DNA of 64,000 bases from JAIPFM01 sp964494325 (GTDB lineage Bacteria; Planctomycetota; Phycisphaerae; Sedimentisphaerales; Anaerobacaceae): contig CAZBTJ010000006.1 in NCBI GenBank assembly GCA_964494325.1, positions 1 through 64,000 of the forward strand, in the 5' to 3' direction. This document shows, one piece after another, positions 1 to 8,213 of this stretch. Position 1 is the stretch's first letter, and each line of letters opens with the position of its first letter. Made by a program: the position numbers and the translations under genes. Below the pieces are notes generated by a model that was given only the letters and a program-made list of their open reading frames with translations, had not been told where the DNA came from and searched no databases.

Positions 1-741
1 GGCGTGAGCCCTTGGTGGCTTGGTGTCTTCCATGGTTGAACAGTTTTTAGTTTTTAGTTTTTAGTTTTTGGTTCTTGGTTTTTAGTTTTCAGTTCTTAGT
101 GCCTTTGTGGCTTGGTGTGAGATTGATTTTTAGTTTCAGGTTTTAATCCGTGTCATCCGTGAAATCCGTGTCAAAAACAAAGCGGTCAGCTATTGGCCGT
201 TGGCTCTCTCAGCATCTTCCATCCGATTCACGTTAAAAAGGAAAGAGCCCGTTCGCTTACGATTCCAAGCCGTCATCCAAGTCCAAGGCAGTCAGTGTGA
301 TCAAGTTTACTTGAAGAACACTGCCTACCACAGGACGACCTGTCCCTGACAGGTAGCACGCACAGCGTGCATGACGGCAGACCTTCGCACAGACAGAAAC
401 TTGAGCAAAAGGCGACAGCCCTCCGTGGTCCCCGTGCCTCCGTGCGAGGAAATAGCTTTTAGTTCTTAGTGCCTTAGCACACGTAAGGTACGACAGGACC
501 GCCCCGCTGCAAGGCGGGTTCAGCGTGGGACGGTCGTTCGCATAGGCAAAACGTTCACATCTGGCGAGAGCCCTTTGCGGCTTGGCGTCTTGAGCGAATC
601 CCATGAGCGGGCGCGAGTAAGAATCCTAATTCGCAGGCACTGCGAATCTCTGTGACACTCAGTATCCTCTGTGGTTGAAAACATGGTTATTGGTTTTTAA
701 TTGTTGCTTGTTGCTGGTTTGTTGACCGCTCTGCGGGCTGG
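1..741. repeat. Mosaic of short intergenic repeats, no gene seen
   Basis: No coding region is supported here. The + strand shows a tandem of degenerate 7-nt units (GTTTTTA, GTTTTTG, GTTCTTG, GTTCTTA) at 43-98, with shorter runs near 124-147, 453-475 and 683-725. A phrase of about 21 nt built around TGGTGGCTTGGTGTC occurs at 7-28, 100-121 and 569-591, and again at 811-832. Three 9-nt units starting ATCCGTG follow each other at 146-172. Small palindromes sit at 338-354 and 356-370. Open frames across it are Cys/Arg-rich translations of these repeats and resemble no family I know. Confidence 0.75.
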
Positions 742-1077
742 TTAAATAGACCCCTCAGTGCTTCGGGGTGACGGCCACTCGCATACACAGGACCATTCAA
801 TCCTAGCGTGAGCCCTTGGTGGCTTGGGGACTTTGTGGTGACACCCAATGACAATGGCTCCGAGCATAGGGGCATGGACCGAAAGATAATCCATGTGCCA
901 GCGAAGAGGTTTATGCTGGCGTGCATGACGCTCAATTCGTGCCGTGAGGTTTTTCTGGGCACTGCCTACGTACAGGTAATAGCCCGGCCGGAATTGAAAA
1001 AAACCGAGCTTCCCGATGCGAATGTGCATCGCATCGGGAAGCTCGAATAAAGCAATGTATAAACCACAGTCCAGCAT
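742..1077 (-). pseudogene. DUF123 (GIY-YIG-like) protein, C-terminus replaced by repeats
   Basis: The first 70 or so codons read like a DUF123 domain: an N-terminal LYIALFELPDA segment, then RIGKLGFF, then GYYLYVGSA, a Leu-Thr-Ala-Arg-Ile-x-Arg-His helix and a WHMDYL motif. ATG at 1077 begins MLDCGLYIAL. After 'HAPMLGAIV' the family's usual Cys-Glu region and final 'DCRCPSHL' part are absent. Instead the frame runs into the GGTGGCTTGG repeat (811-832) and stops at 742. A strong hairpin plus T-run lies inside the coding part (997-1045). I read it as a gene inactivated at its 3' end by repeat insertion. A short functional protein is possible but unlikely. Confidence 0.6.
997..1045 (-). terminator. 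Perfect 16-bp hairpin with T-run, possible icd terminator
   Basis: Positions 1005-1020 and 1030-1045 are perfect inverted copies (CGAGCTTCCCGATGCG and its complement) around a 9-nt loop. On the minus strand the hairpin is followed by GG and seven Ts (997-1003). It lies 118 nt beyond the icd stop codon, in the icd direction, and so could end icd transcription. It also overlaps codons of the DUF123 remnant, which is unusual for a terminator. Confidence 0.65.
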
Positions 1078-1103
1078 CAAACAGCATGGCCAAAGCCCAT
1101 CCC

Positions 1104-1159
1104 ATAACAAAGAACTAAAAACTAAAAACCAAAAACCAAAAACCAAAAACCAAAAACCG
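1104..1159. repeat. Tandem 7-nt repeat array beside icd
   Basis: Eight tandem units of the form AAAACCA (variants AGAACTA, AAAACTA, AAAACCG, and a first ATAACAA) end 3 nt before the icd stop codon at 1163. The unit is the reverse complement of the GTTTTTG-type units at 43-98. Confidence 0.85.
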
Positions 1160-1162
1160 CTT

Positions 1163-2515
1163 TTAACCCATTCTTTGAACAATCGCCTTGCCAAAGCCTG
1201 AGCAGGACACTTCAGTAATATCTTGACGCCCTTCTTTTTTCATCATACGGGCCAGATCATAGGTGACATGCCCGTCTATGATGGCCTGGCCCACGCCCTT
1301 GACAATCAAATTTGCCGCTTCTTTCCAACCCATGTGGTCGAGCATCATGACAGCCGACAGAATAATCGAACCAGGGTTGACCTTGTCCATACCTGTGTAC
1401 TTGGGGGCTGTGCCGTGTGTGGCTTCAAACAGGGCCACGTCTGTGCCAATGTTGGCCCCCGGTCCGAGACCCAGCCCACCGACCAGGGCAATGGCGGCAT
1501 CTGACATGTAGTCGCCATTGAGATTCGGCAGGGCCAATACACTGTATTCTTCCGGGCGGGTCTGGATCTGCTGGAAGATGGAGTCGGCAATACGATCCTT
1601 GATCAGGATCTTGCCTGCAGGCATCTTGCCGTCGAACTCGGCCCACAGAACTTTCTCTGATACAAAGGTATCGCCGAATTCGTCGGCAGCCACTTCATAG
1701 CCCCACTTGGCAAACGAACCTTCCGTGAACTTCATGATGTTGCCCTTGTGCACGATGGTCACAGAGGGCAGATTCTGATCCACGGCCCACTGACAGGCCA
1801 TGCGTACCAGACGCTTGGTGCCTGTCTCAGAAATGGGCTTGATGCCAATACCGCTGTCTTCACGGATCTCGCGACCGGTCATTTCCTTGATCAGGGCGAT
1901 CACGGCCTTGGCCACATCACTGCCCCGTTCAAAATCGTGGCCTGCGTACACATCTTCAGTATTCTCGCGGAAGATCACAAAGTCAACCTTGTCCGCAGAC
2001 TTGTTCGGACAGGGTACGCCCTCGAAATATCGAATGGGGCGCACACACGCATACAAATCCATGCGTTGGCGCATGCCCACATTGATCGAACGAAAACGCG
2101 GTGTCACACCATCACTCTTGCCGCAGGCATCGCAGGTCTCCCCGTGAAACTGCTGATGGGCACAATGTAGACACACAAACGTTTCCTCACCAATGGGCGT
2201 AGTAAACGGGCCCTTGATCGCCACCTTGACATGCTTGATCGCGTCAATGGCTTCCTGGGGCAGCACGTTCTCACCCCCGTACATCTGTAAAGCCTCCAAA
2301 CCCGCATAAATCGGGCACCACTGGATTTCTCGCTTGCCATCATAGGCCTTGGTCACGGCCGCCTTGACCACAGCCTGCATCACAGGTGTAATATCAATGC
2401 CAATACCATCGCCCCTGAGCAACCCAACGATTGGACGGTCACCGACGACCAGCTTCCCATCTTGACTCTCAATCAAATCACCCTCAGGCACCTTAACATG
2501 CATAAAGTCAGGCAT
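1163..2515 (-). CDS. icd: NADP-type isocitrate dehydrogenase with zinc-ribbon-like insert
   Basis: Catalyses oxidative decarboxylation of isocitrate to 2-oxoglutarate in the TCA cycle. The 450-aa protein follows E. coli-type Icd along its length: GPFTTPIG (102-109), RSINVGMRQ with the isocitrate-binding Ser143, Asn145 and Arg149, FRENTEDVYAG, VHKGNIMKFTEG, LNGDYMSD and EATHGTAPKYTG. What is odd is about 32 extra residues (110-141) placed just before the substrate-binding Ser, carrying Cys115-x2-Cys118 and Cys128-x2-Cys131, a zinc-ribbon pattern. That loop is the one phosphorylated in E. coli Icd, so the insert could change access or regulation (inference). The SD AGGA precedes the ATG. It is transcribed divergently from ald. 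Confidence 0.95.
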   Translation of the reverse strand: MPDFMHVKVPEGDLIESQDGKLVVGDRPIVGLLRGDGIGIDITPVMQAVVKAAVTKAYDGKREIQWCPIYAGLEALQMYGGENVLPQEAIDAIKHVKVAIKGPFTTPIGEETFVCLHCAHQQFHGETCDACGKSDGVTPRFRSINVGMRQRMDLYACVRPIRYFEGVPCPNKSADKVDFVIFRENTEDVYAGHDFERGSDVAKAVIALIKEMTGREIREDSGIGIKPISETGTKRLVRMACQWAVDQNLPSVTIVHKGNIMKFTEGSFAKWGYEVAADEFGDTFVSEKVLWAEFDGKMPAGKILIKDRIADSIFQQIQTRPEEYSVLALPNLNGDYMSDAAIALVGGLGLGPGANIGTDVALFEATHGTAPKYTGMDKVNPGSIILSAVMMLDHMGWKEAANLIVKGVGQAIIDGHVTYDLARMMKKEGRQDITEVSCSGFGKAIVQRMG

Positions 2516-2559
2516 TATTCTGTCCTTTTATAAAACTCTAAATCATGCGTAAAAGAGTG

Positions 2560-2588
2560 ATTTTAGCACACCTAGGTGAATTGATCAA
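2560..2588 (-). promoter_or_regulatory. Predicted sigma70-type promoter of icd
   Basis: On the minus strand TTGATC (2588-2583) and TAAAAT (2565-2560) are separated by 17 nt. The -10 box lies about 45 nt upstream of the icd ATG. Assigned by motif only. Confidence 0.55.
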
Positions 2589-2615
2589 GGATGGTTCACA
2601 CGAGGGAAGTGACCA

Positions 2616-2644
2616 TTGATTTCAGCACATATTCGCGGTAGAAT
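2616..2644 (+). promoter_or_regulatory. Predicted sigma70-type promoter of ald
   Basis: TTGATT (2616-2621), 17-nt spacer, TAGAAT (2639-2644). The expected 5' UTR contains a small perfect hairpin, CGCCTC-AACA-GAGGCG, at 2653-2668. Confidence 0.5.
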
Positions 2645-2711
2645 GTAACATTCGCCTCAACAGAGGCGATTCCAAAACAAGTTTGAGTGTTACTGCATTG
2701 AAGGTTTGACT

Positions 2712-3803
2712 ATGATTATCGGCATACCCAAAGAAATTAAAGATGACGAATATCGCATTGCCCTGCTACCCGTGGGAGCACGTCTGCTAACCCAGAACGG
2801 ACACCGTGTTTTGATCCAAAGTGGGGCTGGTCAGGGATCAGGATTTGAAAACAGCGACTACACAGCGGCAAGTGCAGAGATTGTGGACAATGCCGAAGCC
2901 ATCTATGACCAAGCCGACCTTGTGGCCAAGGTCAAAGAACCCCAGCCCAGCGAGATCGGTCAACTACGATCTGGACAGATCCTGTTCTGTTACTTTCATT
3001 TTGCCGCCAGCGAAACTCTCACCCGCGGATGTTTGGGCGCGGGTATCACGGCGATAGCCTATGAAACCCTGGAAAGCCCGGATGGCTTGCTTCCCCTACT
3101 GACACCTATGAGTGAAGTGGCAGGCAAAATGTCAATCCAGGAAGGCGCCAAGTACCTGGAACGCCCCATGATGGGACGGGGTATCCTACTCGGGGGTGTC
3201 ACGGGTGTCGCCCCGGCCAATGTCCTGATCCTCGGAGGCGGCGTGGTCGGCACCAATGCCGCACGCACTGCAGCCGGGCTCGGTGCGAATGTCACCCTCA
3301 TGGACGTTGATCTGAATCGTCTACGATATCTTGATGAAATCCTTCCCGCGAATGTCACGGCCATCTACAGTGACCCGCACGCCGTCGAAAAATACGGCCA
3401 GCTGGCAGATCTTGTGGTGGGTTCGGTGTTGTTGCCCGGGGCCCTGGCACCCAAACTGATCCCTCGCTCTCTGTTATCCAGGATGCAGCCAGGCAGTGTG
3501 ATTGTGGACGTGTGTATTGATCAGGGCGGTTGCACAGAGACCTCCCGCCCCACCACACACCACGATCCCACCTACATGGTGGACGGCATAGTCCATTATT
3601 GCGTGGCCAACATGCCCGGTGCCGTGGGACGCACCTCCAGCCAGGCCCTGTGCAACGCGACCCTGCCCTATCTGCATCAACTTGCCGCTCTGGGTGATGA
3701 AGCATTCGCCCAACAATCCCCAGGCCACGCCCTCGCCATCAACATGAAAAATGGCACACTCACGAATCAGGCCGTGGCCCAGGCCTTTGATTCAAACCTT
3801 TGA
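2712..3803 (+). CDS. ald: Alanine dehydrogenase
   Basis: NAD-dependent interconversion of L-alanine and pyruvate plus ammonia, linking nitrogen and carbon metabolism. The 363-aa product begins MIIGIPKEIKDDEYRIAL, as the family does. It keeps the catalytic Lys in VAKVKEP and the His in CYFHFA, and a Rossmann motif in ILGGGVVGTNAA. The closing part VHYCVANMPGAVGRTSS is also typical. I use the ATG at 2712 with AAGG 7 nt upstream; an in-frame TTG at 2706 would add only two residues. It is divergent from icd and followed convergently by an M23 remnant. Confidence 0.95.
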   Translation: MIIGIPKEIKDDEYRIALLPVGARLLTQNGHRVLIQSGAGQGSGFENSDYTAASAEIVDNAEAIYDQADLVAKVKEPQPSEIGQLRSGQILFCYFHFAASETLTRGCLGAGITAIAYETLESPDGLLPLLTPMSEVAGKMSIQEGAKYLERPMMGRGILLGGVTGVAPANVLILGGGVVGTNAARTAAGLGANVTLMDVDLNRLRYLDEILPANVTAIYSDPHAVEKYGQLADLVVGSVLLPGALAPKLIPRSLLSRMQPGSVIVDVCIDQGGCTETSRPTTHHDPTYMVDGIVHYCVANMPGAVGRTSSQALCNATLPYLHQLAALGDEAFAQQSPGHALAINMKNGTLTNQAVAQAFDSNL

Positions 3804-3832
3804 GTCAGGACATTACCCCGGACAAAAAAACC

Positions 3833-4003
3833 CTAAGGCACTGTGTAGTGTCGTCGTTTGATAGGTTCATGAATCACGCCCTGGGCTGTACGAAAGGCCA
3901 CGGGAAACGATTGCATGGTTGAACTGTCCTTGGGAGAATATACGCCAAAATGGAGATGAGGCGTACTCGAATACCCTGTATTGCCAGACAGGACAATTGT
4001 CCC
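3833..4003 (-). pseudogene. C-terminal remnant of an M23 (LytM-type) peptidase
   Basis: Minus-strand codons from 4003 to the TAG at 3833-3835 give 56 residues. They include SGNTGYSSTPHLHFGVYS, the hallmark end of the M23 zinc endopeptidase domain (Gly-x-Thr-Gly-x-Ser then Pro-His-Leu-His-Phe), and end in HYTVP. The codon just upstream in this frame is TGA, and the preceding sequence belongs to the end of the neighbouring metallopeptidase gene, so the N-terminal domain and the first metal ligands are missing. No start codon with an SD is present. It is best read as a leftover of a deleted peptidoglycan hydrolase gene. Confidence 0.7.
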
Positions 4004-4025
4004 TCACAGCGTCTTGCATAAAGTC

Positions 4026-4526
4026 TCAAGCATTGTTGTCTTGAGAGGTGACACCGGCCCCCATTAAAAAGCCACGCGCCCGTTCGGTGAGGTGATATCG
4101 ATTGACAAGTTCCCAAAATTGGGGGCCATGATTGGGCTCCAGCAGGTGCGCCAGCTCGTGAATGATCACGTAATCCAGCACGAAAGTTGGCATTGAAGCC
4201 AGTTCATCTGAAATGCGAATGGTACCTCGCATGGAAGTGCAACTGCCATAAGAACGATTTTGCGTGGTCACCCATCGGATAGACTGCCATTGAAGTATCC
4301 CATCAAAATACTGTCTGTTAAACCGCAAAGCACGCTTTTGAAGATCGTCATCGCTGAGCACACTGGCCTTTTCATTTTGGTCAATACGTTTAACCAAACT
4401 GTCTATGTGGGGCTGCAATTGCTCGTCAGTCATGTGCGCAGGCGCCAGTATCTCAATGCGATCATTGCGTTTACGAGCCTGAATCGTTTTACGCCTCTTA
4501 CGGCTACGAATTATTTGTATATCCAT
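4026..4526 (-). CDS. YgjP-like M48-type metallopeptidase
   Basis: The 166-aa protein has the YgjP/DUF45 plan: a basic N-terminal beta region (RSRKRRKTIQARKRND), a helical middle, WVTTQNRSYGSC, and then the zinc site HELAH (123-127) with a third histidine in EPNHGPQFW (His133). Cytoplasmic, as no signal peptide is visible. The family's substrates are unknown and members often sit near restriction or repair genes, which is not the case here. It starts 27 nt after the glycerate kinase stop codon and shares its strand, so the two are probably co-transcribed. Confidence 0.85.
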   Translation of the reverse strand: MDIQIIRSRKRRKTIQARKRNDRIEILAPAHMTDEQLQPHIDSLVKRIDQNEKASVLSDDDLQKRALRFNRQYFDGILQWQSIRWVTTQNRSYGSCTSMRGTIRISDELASMPTFVLDYVIIHELAHLLEPNHGPQFWELVNRYHLTERARGFLMGAGVTSQDNNA

Positions 4527-4553
4527 GTTAGCGCCAGATATTGCCTGGGTTGG

Positions 4554-5681
4554 CTATTCATTTTCATTCAACTCCAAAGTCCATTGTTTGGCAGCTTGCT
4601 GCAAAAGGGCTGGGGCTTGTTTGATGCCTTTGGCTTTCGACATGCCTTTGGGTGTACAGGCTGTGGCGTATTCGATGCCAGAACGTTTGTATTCTTCTTC
4701 AGAAAGATTCACCTGTCCTGCAAAAACAGCCACCTTCGCAGATTTATTGTGGCAGGCCTGCAAAACTCCGGATACCACCTTACCGCTCAGGGATTGTTGA
4801 TCCAGGCAACCTTCACCGGTGACCACCCAGTCGGCCCCTTCAATCGTATCGTGAAAACTAGTACGCGCAAAGACCTGCTCAATGCCCTGCACCAGATTTG
4901 CATTAAAAAACACCTTGGCTCCAGCGGCCAATCCACCGGCAGCGCCCCCGCCTGGTATCCCTTGAAGGTCCACTCCCAACTGATCCTTGATCACACTGAC
5001 AACTTGAGTCAATCCCACCTCCAACAACACCACCTCCGCCCGACTTGCGCCTTTTTGCGGTCCAAACACCTGAGCAGCACCGTGATAACCAAGGACTGGA
5101 TTGATCACGTCACACAACACATCCACGGACACGGAGAATGGCACAGCCGGTGGCACAATACTCTGGATTCGCAGCAAATTCTTACCCACAGGCTCCAGGG
5201 ACTCCCCATCATGATCCAAAAACTGCCACCCCAAAGCACTGGCCATACCAGTCCCCAGATCCACAGTGGCACTGCCTCCCACAGTCAAGAGAATGCGATC
5301 AGCCCCCTTCTCAACGGCTGCCAAGAGCAGCTGACCCGTGCCCACAGAGGTGGTCTCCATGGGGTTGCGATGTTTGGATTTTAACCGCTGCAATCCTGAC
5401 GCCTGCGCCATTTCCACAATGGCCGTTTTGTCCTGCTCACACCAGACGTACCCGGCTTTTACACGCCGACCTGGCGTGGGTCCGTTGACCAGCTTGACAA
5501 TCCATTCCCCACCCATGGGTGTTTTCAGTACGTTGGCAGTACCCTCACCCCCATCTGCCAAGGGCACACACACCAACTCGGCCTCTGAATCCGCCTCCCG
5601 AATGCCAGACGCAATTGCCTTACACACAGCCTGTGCATCCAAGCAATCTTTAAATGAATCCGAAGCCACAACAATTTTCAT
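4554..5681 (-). CDS. Glycerate kinase (GlxK/GarK family)
   Basis: Phosphorylates D-glycerate, feeding glycolate/glycerate into glycolysis. The 375-aa protein has the GlxK family landmarks: MKIVVASDSFKDCLDA at the N-terminus, PLADGGEGTANVL, then TVGGSATVDLGTGMA and a GGAAGGLAAG glycine-rich segment. The SD region is modest and ATG 5681 is the only start that keeps the conserved N-terminus. It is the first gene of a likely pair with the YgjP-type peptidase. Whether it makes 2- or 3-phosphoglycerate cannot be decided from sequence alone. Confidence 0.93.
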   Translation of the reverse strand: MKIVVASDSFKDCLDAQAVCKAIASGIREADSEAELVCVPLADGGEGTANVLKTPMGGEWIVKLVNGPTPGRRVKAGYVWCEQDKTAIVEMAQASGLQRLKSKHRNPMETTSVGTGQLLLAAVEKGADRILLTVGGSATVDLGTGMASALGWQFLDHDGESLEPVGKNLLRIQSIVPPAVPFSVSVDVLCDVINPVLGYHGAAQVFGPQKGASRAEVVLLEVGLTQVVSVIKDQLGVDLQGIPGGGAAGGLAAGAKVFFNANLVQGIEQVFARTSFHDTIEGADWVVTGEGCLDQQSLSGKVVSGVLQACHNKSAKVAVFAGQVNLSEEEYKRSGIEYATACTPKGMSKAKGIKQAPALLQQAAKQWTLELNENE

Positions 5682-5708
5682 CTGAGCATCCTTTGCAAAG
5701 CCATTACT

Positions 5709-5904
5709 CTAGCGAACCTCTTTCTGTATAACAGAAAGGCCCTGTTGGGTCAACGGGTGCCCGGCCATCACTTTTTCGCTAGCGTCGTCCGCATAGCATG
5801 CCCCACACTGATTCCAAGGGCACCTCCAGGACGAACTCATTTGTAACGGTCAGCAAAGCCGCCTCCACAAGTGTGCTTGTCAGCACCGTAGGGTCAAATC
5901 CACA
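5709..5904 (-). other. Possible decayed coding remnant between two genes
   Basis: Minus-strand codons 5904-5779 translate cleanly as a 41-residue peptide containing TLVEAALLTVTNEFVLEVPL, then stop. A second frame continues plausibly with DDASEKVMAGHPLTQQGL to a TAG at 5709. Together they look like one frameshifted fragment, but I do not recognise the family and no start with an SD is present. A short inverted repeat CTTTCTGT/ACAGAAAG lies within it. Confidence 0.25.
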
Positions 5905-5905
5905 A

Positions 5906-7087
5906 CTATCGAATGAGAATCAACTCTTTCTGCGGATCAGAGAGATACTCGGCACCCTGGTCTGTAACCACAACCATCTCCTCGATGGTGGCGACACCTC
6001 GATTCGGCACAGTAAGTCTCGGCTCCAGTGTAAAGACCATGTTGGGCTCTAAGGGCTTGAAGGGTTTTTTCGCATATTTCTCCCAAGCCGGACCGAGTAA
6101 GGCCGTGCCATCGTGGGCATAACGCCCCACCTGATGGCCCAGACCATGGGGGAAGGGCTCATAGCCATTCTTGGCGAGTACATCCCTGGACAAAGTATCC
6201 ACATCCAGACCAATTACACCTGGTTTCATGGCCAATCTGGATTGCTCAATCGCCGCGACAATCGTGTCAAAGCCCTTTTGCACGTCGGCTGGCACCCTGT
6301 CCTGGCCAGTCTCCATCACATAAAAAGTACGCTGCATGTCCGAACAATACCCATCAACCTTGACACCAAAATCCATATTCAGAATCTGGCCCCGCTCGAC
6401 GGGTCTGTCCGTGGGGGCATAATGGGCCTCTGCTGTTTCCGGGCCCGTGAATACAGAGGGACACACGTCAGAGTCCCAGGCCGTGTCCAAGCCTCGCTTT
6501 TTCACCTGGGCCAGCATGAACGCGGCAATCTCCTTTTCGGTCTTGCCAGGTACAATAAACTCTGTGACCAAGGCAAAGATATCTTGCGTGTGCGAGATGG
6601 CCTGGGCAATGGCATTCAATTCAGTCTGGGACTTCCGCTCACGCAGGGCTGATACAATCCGTTCGGCCGAAAGGAGGCGGTCCGCCATGCCAATCTCATC
6701 CAGCATGGACTTTAATGTGAGATACATGCCATGCGTCAACCCATCACAGATCTCACTGTCCTCTGAGTAGTTAATGGCAATGGTTGAGGGATTCACCTCT
6801 TTCATGAATGATTGAAAGGGTTCCTTGACCCCTTCCACGTACCCGATGACCTCATCGTAAGCCCCTGTCTCCTGCACAGTGATCTGGTCGTACTTGCCCA
6901 CAATCGCCAGGGTCCGCCCTGTCTTCGTGATCACAAAGGCAGAATGCCAGGTCACAGGTGCCCCGACCAGAAAGGTCAATACGGGATCACCGTTAATCGC
7001 ACTTTCACGGGTAAATGTCACCCAACAATCCACATCGAATGCCTTGAGCAAGCCCTTGGCTTGATTGACTTTTTCCTTGATGAGCAT
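5906..7087 (-). CDS. Xaa-Pro aminopeptidase/dipeptidase, M24B family
   Basis: Predicted cytoplasmic dimetal peptidase acting on peptides with proline at position 2 or the imide bond of Xaa-Pro. The 393-aa product has the creatinase/prolidase N-terminal domain and the pita-bread fold. Five metal ligands are visible: Asp in NMDFGVK, Asp in GYCSDMQRTF, His in LGHQVG, Glu in TLEPRL and Glu in TIEEMV. I place the start at ATG 7087, preceded by AAGGG, rather than at 7210, because the extra 41 residues look non-conserved. A second M24B protein lies at 45899-47014. Confidence 0.88.
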   Translation of the reverse strand: MLIKEKVNQAKGLLKAFDVDCWVTFTRESAINGDPVLTFLVGAPVTWHSAFVITKTGRTLAIVGKYDQITVQETGAYDEVIGYVEGVKEPFQSFMKEVNPSTIAINYSEDSEICDGLTHGMYLTLKSMLDEIGMADRLLSAERIVSALRERKSQTELNAIAQAISHTQDIFALVTEFIVPGKTEKEIAAFMLAQVKKRGLDTAWDSDVCPSVFTGPETAEAHYAPTDRPVERGQILNMDFGVKVDGYCSDMQRTFYVMETGQDRVPADVQKGFDTIVAAIEQSRLAMKPGVIGLDVDTLSRDVLAKNGYEPFPHGLGHQVGRYAHDGTALLGPAWEKYAKKPFKPLEPNMVFTLEPRLTVPNRGVATIEEMVVVTDQGAEYLSDPQKELILIR

Positions 7088-7568
7088 GAGATACCCTTTT
7101 TGAACATGATCGCTACTTACTTGGTTTTTCCATGAATTCGTCTGCCCGCAGATTACCACAAGTCCAGACAATTGGCCAGAACGGAGACATAAAACACAGG
7201 GCGATCGCATGTAAAATATAACGCCATTTATCCGCAGATCGGACGGCTTTTTCTGCCGTTTGAAGTGCGTCTTATCTCTCTAAACACCCAATATCCAACA
7301 CGGAACATCCAATGTCCAAGGAAGGAAGTCGCTTCGCTCCGCCTTTCTCACTCATCCGTTTGCCCCTTTGCCTGGCTCAATGTATCTCCACGAACCCTGG
7401 ATCAGTGACAGAACCCTGGCATATTCCACGAGATGGTCACGTCCGGTACCACTTCACCCCAGCAAGGCGTCAAGTACCTTGAAGCGGTTGCTACCCTCTT
7501 GCTGAGTCAGTGTCTGGCCTGTAAACATATATCATGAGCCCGACTACACTTCAATTATGAATCCACCC
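7088..7568. other. Intergenic region with a 7-nt repeat run
   Basis: No gene is supported. At 7284-7325 there are five to six tandem 7-nt units of the form A-N-A-N-C-C-A, similar to the arrays near icd and in the trp operon. The rest is unremarkable. Short frames across 7380-7550 resemble nothing I know. Confidence 0.6.
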
Positions 7569-7600
7569 AAAAAAAGCGGGCAGATCTAGGATCTGCCCGC
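7569..7600 (-). terminator. Intrinsic terminator of the Cys-rich protein gene
   Basis: Perfect 11-bp inverted repeat GCGGGCAGATC / GATCTGCCCGC at 7576-7600 with a 3-nt loop, followed on the minus strand by a run of Ts (7569-7575). It lies 31 nt past the stop codon at 7632. Confidence 0.9.
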
Positions 7601-7631
7601 TGAATGTTGCTTATTATGGATAGGCTGAAGC

Positions 7632-8030
7632 TTAGTTTTGGCCGCATCCACCGCCCATGCCCTGACGCATCATACCCACGCCTTGGCCCATGCCGCAACC
7701 TTGGCTGGTTTCACATGCAGCGTCTTTTTCCTTGTCACAGGCCTTTTTGCATTCGCCCGCCTTGGGGCAATTTTCACATTTTTGTCCCTCTTCACATTTT
7801 TTCTCACATCCCTCGCATTCCCCGCTGGCTTTTTTGGGACAATCTTCACATTTCTGCTCCTCTTGACATCCGTCCTTACATCCCTGTCCTTGGCCCTGGC
7901 ATTCACCCTGGCCCTTTTCACACATGGCAGCCTTGGGACAGCTGGACTTCGAATTGGTTGTCTGAGCCACAAGAGGAATGATTCCAATGGCTGCAACTAC
8001 AACGGCAATAATGATAATTGAACGTTTCAT
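7632..8030 (-). CDS. Exported Cys-rich, probably metal-binding protein
   Basis: The 132-aa protein starts with a clear signal peptide (MKRSIIIIAVVVAAIGII, ending near VAQ). The mature part holds about 17 cysteines spaced as C-x2-C and C-x(6-9)-C, e.g. QKCEDCPKK and QKCENCPKA, which look like internal duplications. It ends in a Gly/Met segment, GMGQGVGMMRQGMGGG. I do not recognise the family. Cysteine density and the Met-rich tail suggest binding of soft metals such as copper in the periplasm (inference). AAGGAG precedes the ATG. It diverges from the DUF4405 gene, and a metal-type sigma/anti-sigma/sensor set lies nearby. Confidence 0.8.
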   Translation of the reverse strand: MKRSIIIIAVVVAAIGIIPLVAQTTNSKSSCPKAAMCEKGQGECQGQGQGCKDGCQEEQKCEDCPKKASGECEGCEKKCEEGQKCENCPKAGECKKACDKEKDAACETSQGCGMGQGVGMMRQGMGGGCGQN

Positions 8031-8213
8031 AAAATATCTCCTTGGTTTACAGTATAGTATTTGATTACGTTTTCAAATATTACCGTTTAAACGCCCCAAT
8101 ACCCTACCCCCTGCGTTTTTTTCATAAACAAAACTATTTTTTTCGCAGGGCAGCCTTATGGCCTACGTTTATCAGGTGTATACTCAATTTAACCACATAA
8201 TCAGGAGTACAAA

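Noticed and set aside
257..604. 115-codon minus-strand frame in the repeat region
   Set aside because: It translates palindromes and repeat phrases, has no SD and no recognisable domain.
43..1159. CRISPR array
   Set aside because: The repeats are 7-nt units without spacers, and no cas genes are present.
4260..5384. 374-codon forward frame opposite the glycerate kinase gene
   Set aside because: It is the antisense of a well-supported gene, is His/Gln/Ser-rich and matches no family.
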